A stretch of DNA of 64,000 nt from Hydrogenophaga sp. (GCF_018780075.1 NZ_JADMKB010000027.1:62001-126000); one strand, 5' to 3'. Positions 26,616 through 35,184 are shown, counted from the stretch's first letter. Numbers and translations: made by a program. Notes: generated by a model not told the origin, from the sequence alone.

Positions 26616-27518
26616 TCAACCGGGGTCCGGTGCATAACGCGTGCGGCGCGAACCCGGGAACGGCTGGGGCTGGGCCATGGGTTCCACGTCCGGCGGCAGC
26701 ACGCCCATCGCGATCAGGTTGATGCGGCTGTCGTAGCGGATGCGGATCACTTCGTCTGGGCGGGCACTGCGGCGCTCGAAGCTGGTGTGACCGACCCAGG
26801 AGCCCTCGCGCTCGCCGTGGCCTGTGCCCAGGCGCGGGGCAGGGCTGGCGGGGCGGCGCACGGCATCGGCCGCTTCGTTGTGGGACTGGCTCTTGGCGCT
26901 GCCCATGCCCGATGCGGGCGACTCGGCGGCCGGCGCGGCCGACGCGGGCGCGCTGCGGTCGAGCGTGGAGCGCTCCGATTCGTTGAGCTCGCGGCGTTCG
27001 CGCCAGGTGGAGGGGGCCTCAGGCAGGGGCACGCTGGCGGGCGGCGGGGCGAGCTTCTCGCGGAAGACGGCCACGCCGATCACGCCCACGTGGGCAGGTC
27101 GCCCGGTGCGCGCCGCGTAGGAGCCCGAGAGGTTCGTGAAGTGGAAGGCGGCGACCTCGGCGTCGCTCTTGCGCCAGCCGGTGATGTCGTACCGCTGCCA
27201 GGGGCTGAGCACGTAGCCGGTCTGCTCCAGCGCGGCGGTCTCACCCGAGACCACGTTGACGCCATCGACCGAGACCACGCTCATCACGCGGCCGCTCAGC
27301 GCGTTGCGCACCGACACGGCGTAGCGCGCGCCGGGGCGTCCCGCTACCCAGTATTCGCCTCGGTGCTGGTGGACCGGCAGGGTCTCGCCGCTGTCGCGGT
27401 CGATGATCTGGATGTCGGCGAGGCGCCCCACGGCATGGGCCGGCAGCGCGCTGAGGAACGCCAGGGTGGCGAGGGCGGGGAGGGCGAGGCGGCGCAGGGG
27501 GTGGCGGGTGGCGTTCAT
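26616..27518 (-). CDS. Exported protein of unknown function, paralogue B
   Basis: 300-aa secreted protein (signal LATLAFLSALPAHAVG). It is a clear paralogue of the product of 21929-22735: RLADIQIIDRDSGETL, GARYAVSVRN, VVSVDGVNVVSGETA, AARTGRPAHVGVIGVAVFRE and a C-terminal FERRSARPDEVIRIRYDSR. The middle third differs and is Ser/Ala/Glu rich. The conserved parts probably form the folded domain. CTGGAG precedes the ATG. It lies directly upstream of the ECF sigma gene on the same strand. Function unknown. Confidence 0.75.
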   Translation of the reverse strand: MNATRHPLRRLALPALATLAFLSALPAHAVGRLADIQIIDRDSGETLPVHQHRGEYWVAGRPGARYAVSVRNALSGRVMSVVSVDGVNVVSGETAALEQTGYVLSPWQRYDITGWRKSDAEVAAFHFTNLSGSYAARTGRPAHVGVIGVAVFREKLAPPPASVPLPEAPSTWRERRELNESERSTLDRSAPASAAPAAESPASGMGSAKSQSHNEAADAVRRPASPAPRLGTGHGEREGSWVGHTSFERRSARPDEVIRIRYDSRINLIAMGVLPPDVEPMAQPQPFPGSRRTRYAPDPG

Positions 27519-27672
27519 GAAAGCTCCAGAAAAGAGGTTGAGGAGCTGACTGAAACGAACGGGGCGGGGTGATGGGGTTAAAGCGCCGCTGGTTTATTTG
27601 CAACAAGTTGTGCTGAGGCGTTTCAACGCTTGCGGTTGGCCTTTGGAAAAGGTTTTTGACAGCGCGTTGGGT

Positions 27673-27940
27673 CTCACGTTCGGCGCTCGGGTCGCGGGGG
27701 CAGGGGCAGGTGGTCCGGGTGCTCGTTCTCCGTCCCACCTCTCGGGCGACTGCCTGGGCGCGCTGTTGTTGCTTCATCAACACGGTTGTGGCGCGCCACC
27801 GCGCGGGCAACCGCGAATGGGGACTGCGCCCGCTCACCCAAACCACCTGCTCCCGAAGTGACGTTTGAGCGAACCAGCAGGCATGCCCACTGGTCTTTGA
27901 GAACGGGGGTGCCGCCATCGGCCTGTGCGAGGTTCAGGCG
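27673..27940 (-). repeat. Long intergenic repeat, copy 2
   Basis: Inverted relative to the copy at 7955-8346 and lacking that copy's insertion. The conserved core TTGCTTCATCAACAC, a variable hairpin and GCGAATGGGGACTGCGCCCG are all present. The rest of the 27519-27979 gap shows nothing recognisable. Confidence 0.75.
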
Positions 27941-27979
27941 CACGAATCCCCGGAAGTCTTCACACAACAAAAAGCGAAG

Positions 27980-28912
27980 TCAGCAAGCGTCGCACCCCGC
28001 CAGCGCCAAAGCCACCCCCGCGCGCGTGTGCTCGGTGAGGTGGTCGAGAAACACCTGGGTGCGTTGCGGCAAAAACTTGCGGCTGGGCAGGGCGGCGTAG
28101 AGCGTGAAACGCCCCGTGATCCAGGGCGCCAGCACCCTGGCCAGCGCGCCGCTGGCGAGGTGGGGCGCGGCCAGCTCCACGGCGGTGGAGGTGATGCCCG
28201 TGCCGTCCAGCGCGGCACGGATCAGGGTGTCGGTGTGGTTGGACCACAGCACGGGTTGCACGTCGAGTTCGACCTGCTGGTTGTCATCGTCGCTGCGGAA
28301 CAGGCGCCAGCAGCGGCTGCGCGGGCCTTCGGCTTTGATGCGCAGGCAATCGTGCCGCGGCAGGTCCAGGGGCGTCTGTGGCGTGCCGCGGCGCGCCAGG
28401 TAGGCCGGCGACGCCACCAGGATGGCCTCGGTCGCGTTGATCTTGCGGGCGATCACGTTGCCGTCAAACCCGTCGGTGGTGCCCAGCAGGGTGATGTCGT
28501 AGTCCTCGACCGGTGGTTCCCGGTGGCTGGCCACGTCGATGTCGAGCTGGATCTGCGGGTAGCGCTGGTGAAAGCTCGCGACCAGGGGCGCGAGCACGTG
28601 CGAGGCCAGCACCGGCGGCGCCAGCACCCGCAGCACGCCCGAGAGCTGGTGGGTGTGCGAACTCACGAGCGAGTCGGCGTCGTCCAGATCGAGCAGGATG
28701 TGGCGCACCCGCTCCAGGTAGGCCTCACCCGCGTCGGTGAGCGACTGGCGCCGGGTCGTCCGGTGCAGCAGGCGCGCACCGAGGTGCTCCTCCAGGTCGG
28801 CCACCAGACGGGTCACCACGGCGGGCGACATGTCCAGCGCGCGGGCGGCCGCCGCGAAACCGCCTTCGTCCACGACTTTGAGGAACACACGCATTGAGGT
28901 CAGACGGTCCAT
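27980..28912 (-). CDS. LysR-family transcriptional regulator
   Basis: 310 aa. The winged helix-turn-helix is at 1-60 (MRVFLKVVDEGGFAAAARAL, VTRLVADLEEHLGARLLHRT). A type-2 periplasmic-binding-like effector domain follows (HDCLRIKAEG, GTGITSTAVELA). It belongs to the large CrgA/DmlR-like branch. The chosen start MDRLTSM fits the family; the longer ORF start adds 20 unrelated residues. The next gene (29138) is divergent and could be its target. The effector is unknown. Confidence 0.9.
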   Translation of the reverse strand: MDRLTSMRVFLKVVDEGGFAAAARALDMSPAVVTRLVADLEEHLGARLLHRTTRRQSLTDAGEAYLERVRHILLDLDDADSLVSSHTHQLSGVLRVLAPPVLASHVLAPLVASFHQRYPQIQLDIDVASHREPPVEDYDITLLGTTDGFDGNVIARKINATEAILVASPAYLARRGTPQTPLDLPRHDCLRIKAEGPRSRCWRLFRSDDDNQQVELDVQPVLWSNHTDTLIRAALDGTGITSTAVELAAPHLASGALARVLAPWITGRFTLYAALPSRKFLPQRTQVFLDHLTEHTRAGVALALAGCDAC

Positions 28913-29137
28913 GGGGCGATTGTGTGGGGCATCAACGGGTTGATTGTTGCGAATTCCACAACGGAGTATCACTGATCTGGTGGTTTTTCTTCTTGGCGTG
29001 AAATTTTAAAGTTCACCCATCGCAGCGAAAACGCTTCTGAAACACAACGCAAAGAAGCGATACCGCCACGAAAAGACACCCGGTCCACGGACCGGCACGA
29101 TCACTTTGCCACTCACCACTTCTTGAAAGGAAGCACC

Positions 29138-29746
29138 ATGAAAGCCTCTTACCTCTCCTCCATCGCCCTCGCCGTGGCCGCCCTGTCGGCCGGTCAGGCC
29201 TTCGCTGCCGACGCCGACGCGCCCTTGACCCGCGAACAGGTTCGCGCCGAGCTGGTGCAGGCCCAGCGCAACGGCGATGTCATCGCCGACAACGAGTCCG
29301 GCCTGACCCTGCGCCAGATGTACCCCGGCCGCTACGACGCCGCCCCGGCGGTGCAGGCCAAGTCCCGCGCCGACGTGCAGGCCGAGCTGAAGGAAGCCCA
29401 GCGCAGCGGCAACGTGATCGCCGACGCGGAGTCGGGCCAGACGATGAAGCAGCTGTTCCCCGGCCGCTACCCCGCCGCCACCGCGACGGCCAGCCTCAGC
29501 CGTGAAGACGTTCGCGCCGAACTGCGCGAAGCCCAGCTCAATGGCGACGTGATCGCCGACAACGAGTCGGGCCGGACGCTCAAGGAGATCTACCCGAACC
29601 GCTACCCGACCACCGTGGCCCAAGGCAAGACCCGCGCCGAAGTGCTGGCCGAACTGAAGGAAGCCCAGCGCACCGGTGACATCGTGGCCGACGGCGAATC
29701 CGGCCGCAAGCTGAACGAGCTGTACCCCAGCAAGTACAAGAACTGA
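29138..29746 (+). CDS. Exported protein with four DUF4148-type repeats
   Basis: 202 aa. Signal peptide 1-23 (ALSAGQAFA), then four successive copies, about 44-48 residues apart, of the motif R..V.AEL.EAQR.GD.IAD.ESG..L...YP.RY. DUF4148 proteins of Burkholderiales usually carry one such unit per small exported protein; here the unit is repeated four times, probably by internal duplication. GAAAGGAAG precedes the ATG. It is divergent from the LysR gene. Function unknown; periplasmic location is predicted. Confidence 0.85.
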   Translation: MKASYLSSIALAVAALSAGQAFAADADAPLTREQVRAELVQAQRNGDVIADNESGLTLRQMYPGRYDAAPAVQAKSRADVQAELKEAQRSGNVIADAESGQTMKQLFPGRYPAATATASLSREDVRAELREAQLNGDVIADNESGRTLKEIYPNRYPTTVAQGKTRAEVLAELKEAQRTGDIVADGESGRKLNELYPSKYKN

Positions 29747-29822
29747 TCCCCCTGCGCTGCTGCGCAGCTTCCCCCTGGGGGGACCACGCCCTTGGACCGG
29801 CAAAGCCGGATCCTTGGCGTGT
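29747..29822 (+). repeat. Gene-end repeat 8
   Basis: Starts directly after the DUF4148 gene stop. Arms CACGCC/GGCGTG, inner hairpin CCGGC-AAA-GCCGG. Confidence 0.8.
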
Positions 29823-29914
29823 GCTTGAGGGACTGCCCTTCTGTCCCGCGTCCCTCCCGTCTCACCCTCCGTCTGGTACAACCTCGCGCTACACGATGGC
29901 AACAGGAGATGACC

Positions 29915-30298
29915 ATGACGAGCTTCAAGAAGGTGGTGCTGTACACCGGCACCGACGGGCGGGCCGGATTTCGCGAAGAGACCGTGGAGCTCAGTGAAGG
30001 CACGCCAGCGGCGTGCCTTTCGCCGTTGATGGCTTCGGGCGGTTTTCAGCTGCGCGAGAGCCCGGTCGGGTTTCGCAGCCAGTTCCACTGCACCGGGGCG
30101 CCGCAGTGGCTGTTTGTGCTGCAGGGGCAGATGGAGATCGGCCTGCAGGACGGCAGCTCACGCACCTTTGGCCCAGGCGATCATTTCTATTCGGCCGACA
30201 CGCTGCCCGCGGGCGCCACCTTTGACCCGCAAGTCCACGGTCACTGGAGCCGCCAGGTCGGCGATCAGCCGCTGGTGACCCTCTTCGTGAGAGGGTGA
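29915..30298 (+). CDS. Cupin-domain protein
   Basis: 127-aa single cupin barrel. The metal/ligand strand is around QFHCTGAPQWLFVLQGQMEI and the second motif is FGPGDHFYSADTLPAG. The start at 29915 is chosen for AGGAG 6 nt upstream; an ATG 6 nt earlier overlaps that site. It is the first gene of a probable three-gene operon with the MoaD-like and BNR genes (22-bp gap). Function unknown; it may bind a small acid or metal. Confidence 0.78.
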   Translation: MTSFKKVVLYTGTDGRAGFREETVELSEGTPAACLSPLMASGGFQLRESPVGFRSQFHCTGAPQWLFVLQGQMEIGLQDGSSRTFGPGDHFYSADTLPAGATFDPQVHGHWSRQVGDQPLVTLFVRG

Positions 30299-30320
30299 AA
30301 CGCTGTTCGACGGGTCGGCC

Positions 30321-30620
30321 ATGTCCGACACTGGCGCCGGTTGCATTGCCATGGTCACCGTCGAATTCGCCCCCAGCCTGCGACGCCACGTCGACTGCGC
30401 GCCGCAGCAGGTCGCGCCCGGCGCCTTGCGTGAGGCGCTCGAAACCGCCTTGCGGGCCGCGCCCGCGCTGGCGCCCTATGTGTTCGACGACCAGCGCGCG
30501 GTGCGCAAGCACGTGGCGGTGTTCGTCAACCGGCAACTGGTGCAGGACCGTGTGTCGCTGAGCCAGCCGCTGCAGGCGGGCGACCGGGTGCTGGTGGTGC
30601 AGGCCCTCAGCGGCGGCTGA
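30321..30620 (+). CDS. MoaD/ThiS-type ubiquitin-like protein
   Basis: 99-aa beta-grasp protein ending in the diagnostic Gly-Gly tail (ALSGG), the site adenylated and thiolated in sulfur carriers. The core strands are VTVEFAPSLRRHV, VAVFVNRQLV and GDRVLVVQAL. The start may be 30321 or the internal Met at 30351 (MVTVEF), which gives a more typical 89-aa carrier. It is followed 28 bp later by a BNR-repeat propeller gene and preceded by a cupin; no moaE, moeB or thiG gene is nearby, so a role in molybdopterin or thiamine synthesis is not supported by context. Confidence 0.82.
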   Translation: MSDTGAGCIAMVTVEFAPSLRRHVDCAPQQVAPGALREALETALRAAPALAPYVFDDQRAVRKHVAVFVNRQLVQDRVSLSQPLQAGDRVLVVQALSGG

Positions 30621-30648
30621 AGGCCCCCAACGAAGCGAGGAGATTCAG

Positions 30649-31743
30649 ATGCAGACGCTGTTGATCGCCACCCGCAAGGGCCTCTTCGTGCTGCACGGCG
30701 AGGGCGCCGAGTGGGCCATCACCGCCCACCACTTCCCGGGCGAGCCGGTCACCAGCGTGCTGGTCGATGCCCGCGACGGCGCCTGGTACGCCGCCCTGCG
30801 GCTGGGCCACTTCGGCGTCAAGCTGCACCGCAGCGCCGACCGGGGCCAGACCTGGGAGGAAACGGCCGCGCCGGCGTTCCCCCTCAAACCCACCGAGGGC
30901 CCCGACGCCGACGACACCACGCCGTGGAGCGTGGACCTGATCTGGTCGCTCGCGGCCGGTGGTCCGGACCAACCCGGCGTGCTCTGGGCCGGCTGCATCC
31001 CGGCCGGGCTGTTCCGCTCCACCGATGCCGGCGCCAGCTGGACCCTGAACACGCCCTTGTGGAACCAGCCCGGGCGGCGCGGGTGGTTCGGCGGCGGCTA
31101 TGACCACGCGGGCATCCACTCCATCCTGGTGGACCCGCGCGATGCCAGTCATGTCACGGTCGCCGTGTCCTGCGGCGGTGTCTGGCAGACGCGTGATGCT
31201 GGCGCCCACTGGACCCTCACGGCCCAGGGCATGACGGCCGACTACCTGCCCGCCGAGAGCGCCGACGACGGCAACACACAAGACCCTCACTGCATGGTGC
31301 AGTGCACCGCCAACCCGGATGTGCTCTGGGTGCAGCACCACTGCGGCATCTACCGCTCGGCCGATGGTGGCCAGTGCTGGCGTGGCATCGCGGCGCCCGC
31401 GCCGTCGGGTTTCGGCTTTGCCGTGGCCTGTGACCCGCACAACCCGCAACGCGCCTGGTTCGTGCCCGCGCAGGCCGACGTCTGCCGCTTCCCGGTGGAC
31501 GGGCGCATGGTGGTGACCCGCACCGACGACGGTGGTGCGAGCTTCCAGACTTTTTCCAGCGGCTTGCCGCAGACCCACGCCTACCACCTGGTCTACCGCC
31601 ACGGGCTGGACGTGAGCGCCGATGGGCAGACGCTGGCGCTGGCCTCGACCACGGGCGGGCTGTGGGTGAGCGCCGACGCGGGCGAGCACTGGCACCCGGT
31701 GTCGAACGACCTGCCGCCGGTGGCGTCGGTCCGCTGGGTGTAA
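30649..31743 (+). CDS. BNR/sialidase-like beta-propeller protein
   Basis: 364-aa propeller with Asp-box repeats: SADRGQTWEE, STDAGASWTL, TRDAGAHWTL, SADGGQCWRG, TDDGGASFQT and SADAGEHWHP. No signal peptide, so it is cytoplasmic, unlike true sialidases. AGGAG precedes the ATG. It is the last gene of the cupin-MoaD-BNR unit. The propeller probably binds protein or ligand; hydrolase activity is not supported by any visible catalytic Tyr/Glu/Arg set. The pairing with a Gly-Gly-ending carrier is the notable part. Confidence 0.83.
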   Translation: MQTLLIATRKGLFVLHGEGAEWAITAHHFPGEPVTSVLVDARDGAWYAALRLGHFGVKLHRSADRGQTWEETAAPAFPLKPTEGPDADDTTPWSVDLIWSLAAGGPDQPGVLWAGCIPAGLFRSTDAGASWTLNTPLWNQPGRRGWFGGGYDHAGIHSILVDPRDASHVTVAVSCGGVWQTRDAGAHWTLTAQGMTADYLPAESADDGNTQDPHCMVQCTANPDVLWVQHHCGIYRSADGGQCWRGIAAPAPSGFGFAVACDPHNPQRAWFVPAQADVCRFPVDGRMVVTRTDDGGASFQTFSSGLPQTHAYHLVYRHGLDVSADGQTLALASTTGGLWVSADAGEHWHPVSNDLPPVASVRWV

Positions 31744-31746
31744 AAC

Positions 31747-31840
31747 GCCCCCCCCCGCAGCGCTTCGCGCTACCCCCCTGGGGGGCGGCACTGGCCGTCC
31801 GTCCTGAGCTGGTCGAAGGGCGGCCCGGCGGTGCCCTGGG
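31747..31840 (+). repeat. Gene-end repeat 9 (variant inner hairpin)
   Basis: Starts 4 nt after the BNR gene stop. Arms GGCAC/GTGCC as in copies 6 and 15, but the inner hairpin is replaced by GTCCTGAGCTGGTCGAAGG (31801-31819), a different short repeat. Confidence 0.8.
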
Positions 31841-31850
31841 TTGGATCGCT

Positions 31851-32936
31851 TCACGCGCCGGGTGGCGCCCCCGTAACTTGTACATGGATGGGGGCCTCCG
31901 CTTGTCCGGTCTCGGGCAAGCGCAGCCGCAGCAGCGCCCGCACGAAACCGTGGTCGCTGCGGCTGCGGTCGCGGCCTTCGAACAGGTGGTCGTTGAACAC
32001 CTCGACGCGCCGCACGTCACCGATGGCCGCGCGGCTGGTGGCCACGAACTCTTCGCTCACCAGCACCTGGTCCAGCACCTCGGGGTAGCCCTGGTGGATG
32101 TGGGAAAAGGCCACGTCGCGGCGCAGCGCGGCCTCGCCCATCACGTCCCAGGCGCTGAAGAGGGCGTTGTCGCGCGCGCCCTTGTCGTAGGCCACCTGCG
32201 AGGTCGCCGCGATGAGCTGGGTGGTCACGCTGTGCGGGCCGTCGTTCAGGTCGCCCATGACGATCAGCGGCAGGCGCGTGCGGTGCAGCAACTCCACCAC
32301 CTTCAGGCGCAGCGCCAGCGCTTCGCCCGCGCGCATGATCAGCGAGCGCAGCGAACCCACGGCCTGCACCGTGGGGTCTTCCGTGTCCTCGATCGAGCGG
32401 CCTTGCGCGTCCTGCAGGTACTTGGGGCGCTTGGACTTGAGGTGGGCCGTGATCACGGCGACCTCCTGCCCGTGTTTCATCCGCAGCGTGGCCAGCAACG
32501 GCGGGCGCTCGAAGCGGGTGTGCGGGCCGATGCCGGGGACCTGCACCACGGCCGCAGCGGGGAAGTCGGTGATCGACTGGATGGACTCAACCTTCAGCCG
32601 TGTCACGAGGCCAACGCGGGGCGTGCCCTGGGCGCCCACCTGTCCCGGTCCGTTCTCGGCGCCGGGCACGCTGACCGTGCTGTACTGCAGACCGCTGCGG
32701 GCCACGGCGGCGCGCAGCGCGAGCTCGTCCCACACCTCCTGCACCGCCAGCACGTCGGCGTTGAGCACCCGGAAACGCTCGCCGAGCCAGCCCACCTTGC
32801 GCTCGAACTCGTTCTGGCTGTAAGGGTCCTGGCCGTCGTAGAAGTGGCGCCCAGGCTGCGCCAGGTTGAGCACGTTGCAACTGGCCACCATCAGGGTGGC
32901 GAAGCGCGAGACGGGGGGCAGGATCATGTTGGGCAT
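31851..32936 (-). CDS. Endonuclease/exonuclease/phosphatase-family protein
   Basis: 361-aa EEP-fold phosphodiesterase. The early Asn/Glu motifs are in VASCNVLNL and VLAVQEVWDE, the catalytic Asp-Asn pair is in VMGDLNDGPHS, and the terminal Asp-His is in RSDHGFV. These are the DNase I/exonuclease III active-site residues. No signal peptide is visible. GTGAGGTC precedes MPNMIL. The substrate (nucleic acid, phosphoinositide or other phosphodiester) is not deducible. Confidence 0.87.
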   Translation of the reverse strand: MPNMILPPVSRFATLMVASCNVLNLAQPGRHFYDGQDPYSQNEFERKVGWLGERFRVLNADVLAVQEVWDELALRAAVARSGLQYSTVSVPGAENGPGQVGAQGTPRVGLVTRLKVESIQSITDFPAAAVVQVPGIGPHTRFERPPLLATLRMKHGQEVAVITAHLKSKRPKYLQDAQGRSIEDTEDPTVQAVGSLRSLIMRAGEALALRLKVVELLHRTRLPLIVMGDLNDGPHSVTTQLIAATSQVAYDKGARDNALFSAWDVMGEAALRRDVAFSHIHQGYPEVLDQVLVSEEFVATSRAAIGDVRRVEVFNDHLFEGRDRSRSDHGFVRALLRLRLPETGQAEAPIHVQVTGAPPGA

Positions 32937-33008
32937 GACCTCACTGTAACCAGACGCCGTGACCGGTTTTCCATGGCGCCGCAACACCCCTGCGCATGAA
33001 ACGGGGCC

Positions 33009-33088
33009 AACCAGGGCGCCGCCGGGCCGGCTCGCCGGACGGTCGGTGTTTCTGCCCGGAGGGTGCGCGCGAAGCGCGGCGGGGGGCG
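33009..33088 (-). repeat. Gene-end repeat 10 (degenerate)
   Basis: Follows the stop of the sensor kinase gene at 33091. The GC-rich first part and the CCGGC-GA-GCCGG hairpin are kept, but the outer arms are poorly paired, so it may be decaying. Confidence 0.65.
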
Positions 33089-33090
33089 CG

Positions 33091-34446
33091 TCAGGGGGCT
33101 GCCGGGGGCGGGATGCCCGTCAGCGGCAGGCGCACGCGCACGGTGAGTCCGCCGCCCGGCGTGTCGTCCAGCTCCAGCCGGGCACCGTGCAGTTCCGCGA
33201 TCTCGCGCACGATGGACAGGCCCAGGCCACTGCCCTTGCCGTCTCCCGGTGAGAGCCGAACGAAACGTTCCATCACGCGCTCGCGGTCGGCCGCCGAAAT
33301 GCCAGGCCCGGTGTCGCTGACCTCCAAGACGGCCCAGTGTCCTTCCACACGAAGGCTCACATCGATGCGCACCGGCGCGGTGGCGTGGTTCAGGGCGTTG
33401 TCGATCAGGTTGTCCACCAGGGTGCGCAGCGCGTGCGGATCGCCGTTGAGGCTCACCGTCGCGGCGCCCGCCAGCCCCAGATCACCGCCCAGGTGCTCCG
33501 CGCGCGCAGAAAACGCCGAGACGGCCTGGCGCAAGAGGTCGTCCAGCTGAACCGGGGCCAGCATCGGCTGCCGGGCGTCAGGTTCGAGGCGGGCCAGTTG
33601 CAGCAGCTGGGACGAGAGCCGGGTCGCGCGCTCGATGCCGGCGTCCAGCTCGTCCAGCGCGGCGGGCCACTCCGCCGGGCTGACGCGCCGGGCCAGCTGG
33701 GCCTGCAGCTTGACCGCGGCCAGCGGGGTGTTGAGCTCGTGGGCGGCATCGGCCAGAAACCGCCGCTGGCTGGTCAGCAGCGTGTCCACGCGGGACAGCA
33801 GCTCGTTGAGCGTCTGGGCCAGGGGGGCAATTTCGACCGGCAAGCCCTGGGTGTGAATGGCCTGCAGTCCATCCGACCCCCGTTGTTCGATGTCGCTGCG
33901 CAGGTCTTCCAGCGGACGCAGCGCCCGGTTGACGCCGGCCTGCATCAGCAGGCCCAGCGTGGTGACGAGCAGGGCGAGTGGGACCAGCAGCCAGGGCATC
34001 AGGTCGTAGAAGTGCTGGCGCCGGATTTCGGTGGTCACCGCGACCTGGACCGTGCGTCTTTCCTGACGCAGCGTGTAGAGGCGCCAGCTCTGGCCCTGCC
34101 AGGTGACGATGTGGTGCCCGGGCGTCTGCAGGGGCGGGCCGACGTTGGGCAGCGAGGAATAGATGAGCTCACCGGCGTTGTCCCAGATCTGGCTGACGAA
34201 CTGGTCCAGATCCTCTTCGTCGTCCAACCACCCTTGGCCGGTGGGGGGCGGTGGTGCTGCCGCGGCCGGGGGCGCGGGGGTTTCGTCGTGCCGCATCACC
34301 GTTTGTGCGATCTGCTCCAGGCCGAGATCGCGCACGTTGTTGAACCCGCTCCAGGTCAGCCTCGCCGTGAGATAGCCCACCACCAGCGTGGTGATCAGCA
34401 CCGACGAGATGAGCCACAGCAACAGGCGGGCGCGGATCGAGTTCAA
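33091..34446 (-). CDS. Sensor histidine kinase (QseC/TctE-like)
   Basis: 451-aa inner-membrane kinase. TM1 is near 8-30. A sensor segment with a Pro/Ala-rich acidic stretch (about 57-85) precedes TM2 near 150-172 (MPWLLVPLALLVTTLGLLMQ). HAMP, HisKA with DAAHELNTP (phospho-acceptor His near 235) and HATPase_c (DNLIDNALNH, DTGPGI, GSGLGLSI) follow. Its ATG overlaps the response regulator stop by 4 bp. The signal is unknown. Confidence 0.92.
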   Translation of the reverse strand: MNSIRARLLLWLISSVLITTLVVGYLTARLTWSGFNNVRDLGLEQIAQTVMRHDETPAPPAAAAPPPPTGQGWLDDEEDLDQFVSQIWDNAGELIYSSLPNVGPPLQTPGHHIVTWQGQSWRLYTLRQERRTVQVAVTTEIRRQHFYDLMPWLLVPLALLVTTLGLLMQAGVNRALRPLEDLRSDIEQRGSDGLQAIHTQGLPVEIAPLAQTLNELLSRVDTLLTSQRRFLADAAHELNTPLAAVKLQAQLARRVSPAEWPAALDELDAGIERATRLSSQLLQLARLEPDARQPMLAPVQLDDLLRQAVSAFSARAEHLGGDLGLAGAATVSLNGDPHALRTLVDNLIDNALNHATAPVRIDVSLRVEGHWAVLEVSDTGPGISAADRERVMERFVRLSPGDGKGSGLGLSIVREIAELHGARLELDDTPGGGLTVRVRLPLTGIPPPAAP

Positions 34447-35105
34447 GGCACCTGCACCAGCTTGTAGCCCACACCTCGCACGTTGACGATCCAGGGCTCC
34501 CCGAGCTTGCGTCGCAGGTGGTGCAGGTGCACCTCCACCGCATTGCTGACGATTTCTTCACCCCAGCCATAGAGCTGGTTTTCGAGCTGCTCCACCGAGA
34601 GCACCGCACCGGGCTGGCGCATGAACGCGGCGAGCAGATCGAACTCGCGTTGCGACAGCGCCAGCGCCTTGCCCGACAGTTTGGCCTCGCGCTCGATGGG
34701 GTGCACCTCCAGCCGGCCGAGTTGCAGGTGCGGTTGACCGCGTCCCGCCGGGCGGCGCGCCAGGGCGTGGATGCGCGCGCACAGCTCGTCCAGGTCAAAG
34801 GGCTTGGTGAGGTAGTCGTCGGCCCCCAGGTTCAGCCCCGCGACACGGTCGGGCACAGCGTCACGCGCCGTCACCAGCATCACCGGCGTGTGCTGGCCCT
34901 CCTTGCGCATCCAGCGCAGGATCTGCAGCCCGTCCACCTGGGGCAGGCCAATGTCGAGCAGGACCACGTCGTAAGTGTGGGTGCTCAGCGCTTCGATGGC
35001 CTGGTTGCCCATGCGCACCCAGTCCACCTGAAAGCCGGCGAAGGCCAGGCCCTTTTCCATGCTGGTGCCCAGCATGACATCGTCTTCCGCAAGCAGCAAT
35101 TTCAT
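34443..35105 (-). CDS. OmpR-family response regulator (QseB/TctD-like)
   Basis: 220 aa. The receiver has the acidic pair E7-D8-D9, phospho-acceptor D51 in DVVLLDIGLP and the conserved Lys in YLTKPF. The C-terminal winged helix includes AVEVHLHHLRRKLG. Co-translated with the kinase through ATGA overlap. No target is evident; the gene lies next to the helicase terminator. Confidence 0.92.
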   Translation of the reverse strand: MKLLLAEDDVMLGTSMEKGLAFAGFQVDWVRMGNQAIEALSTHTYDVVLLDIGLPQVDGLQILRWMRKEGQHTPVMLVTARDAVPDRVAGLNLGADDYLTKPFDLDELCARIHALARRPAGRGQPHLQLGRLEVHPIEREAKLSGKALALSQREFDLLAAFMRQPGAVLSVEQLENQLYGWGEEIVSNAVEVHLHHLRRKLGEPWIVNVRGVGYKLVQVP

Positions 35106-35137
35106 GGATACGTCCCGGGCTTCAAGGCAGGCAGGCG

Positions 35138-35163
35138 AAAAAAAAGGCGGGTCCGAACCCGCC
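35138..35163 (-). terminator. Intrinsic terminator of the RhlE-type helicase gene
   Basis: Minus strand GGCGGGT-TCGG-ACCCGCC followed by eight Ts, about 120 nt past the helicase stop. Confidence 0.88.
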
Positions 35164-35184
35164 TTCTGGAATGAAGCCCCGAGA

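Noticed and set aside
27674-27970. 98-codon frame in the long intergenic repeat
   Set aside because: Runs exactly along the repeat; similar frames in copy 1 are broken by its insertion. Treated as a by-product of the repeat.
29138-29746. DNA-level tandem repeat array
   Set aside because: The periodicity is explained by the repeated DUF4148 protein unit; the DNA copies have diverged.
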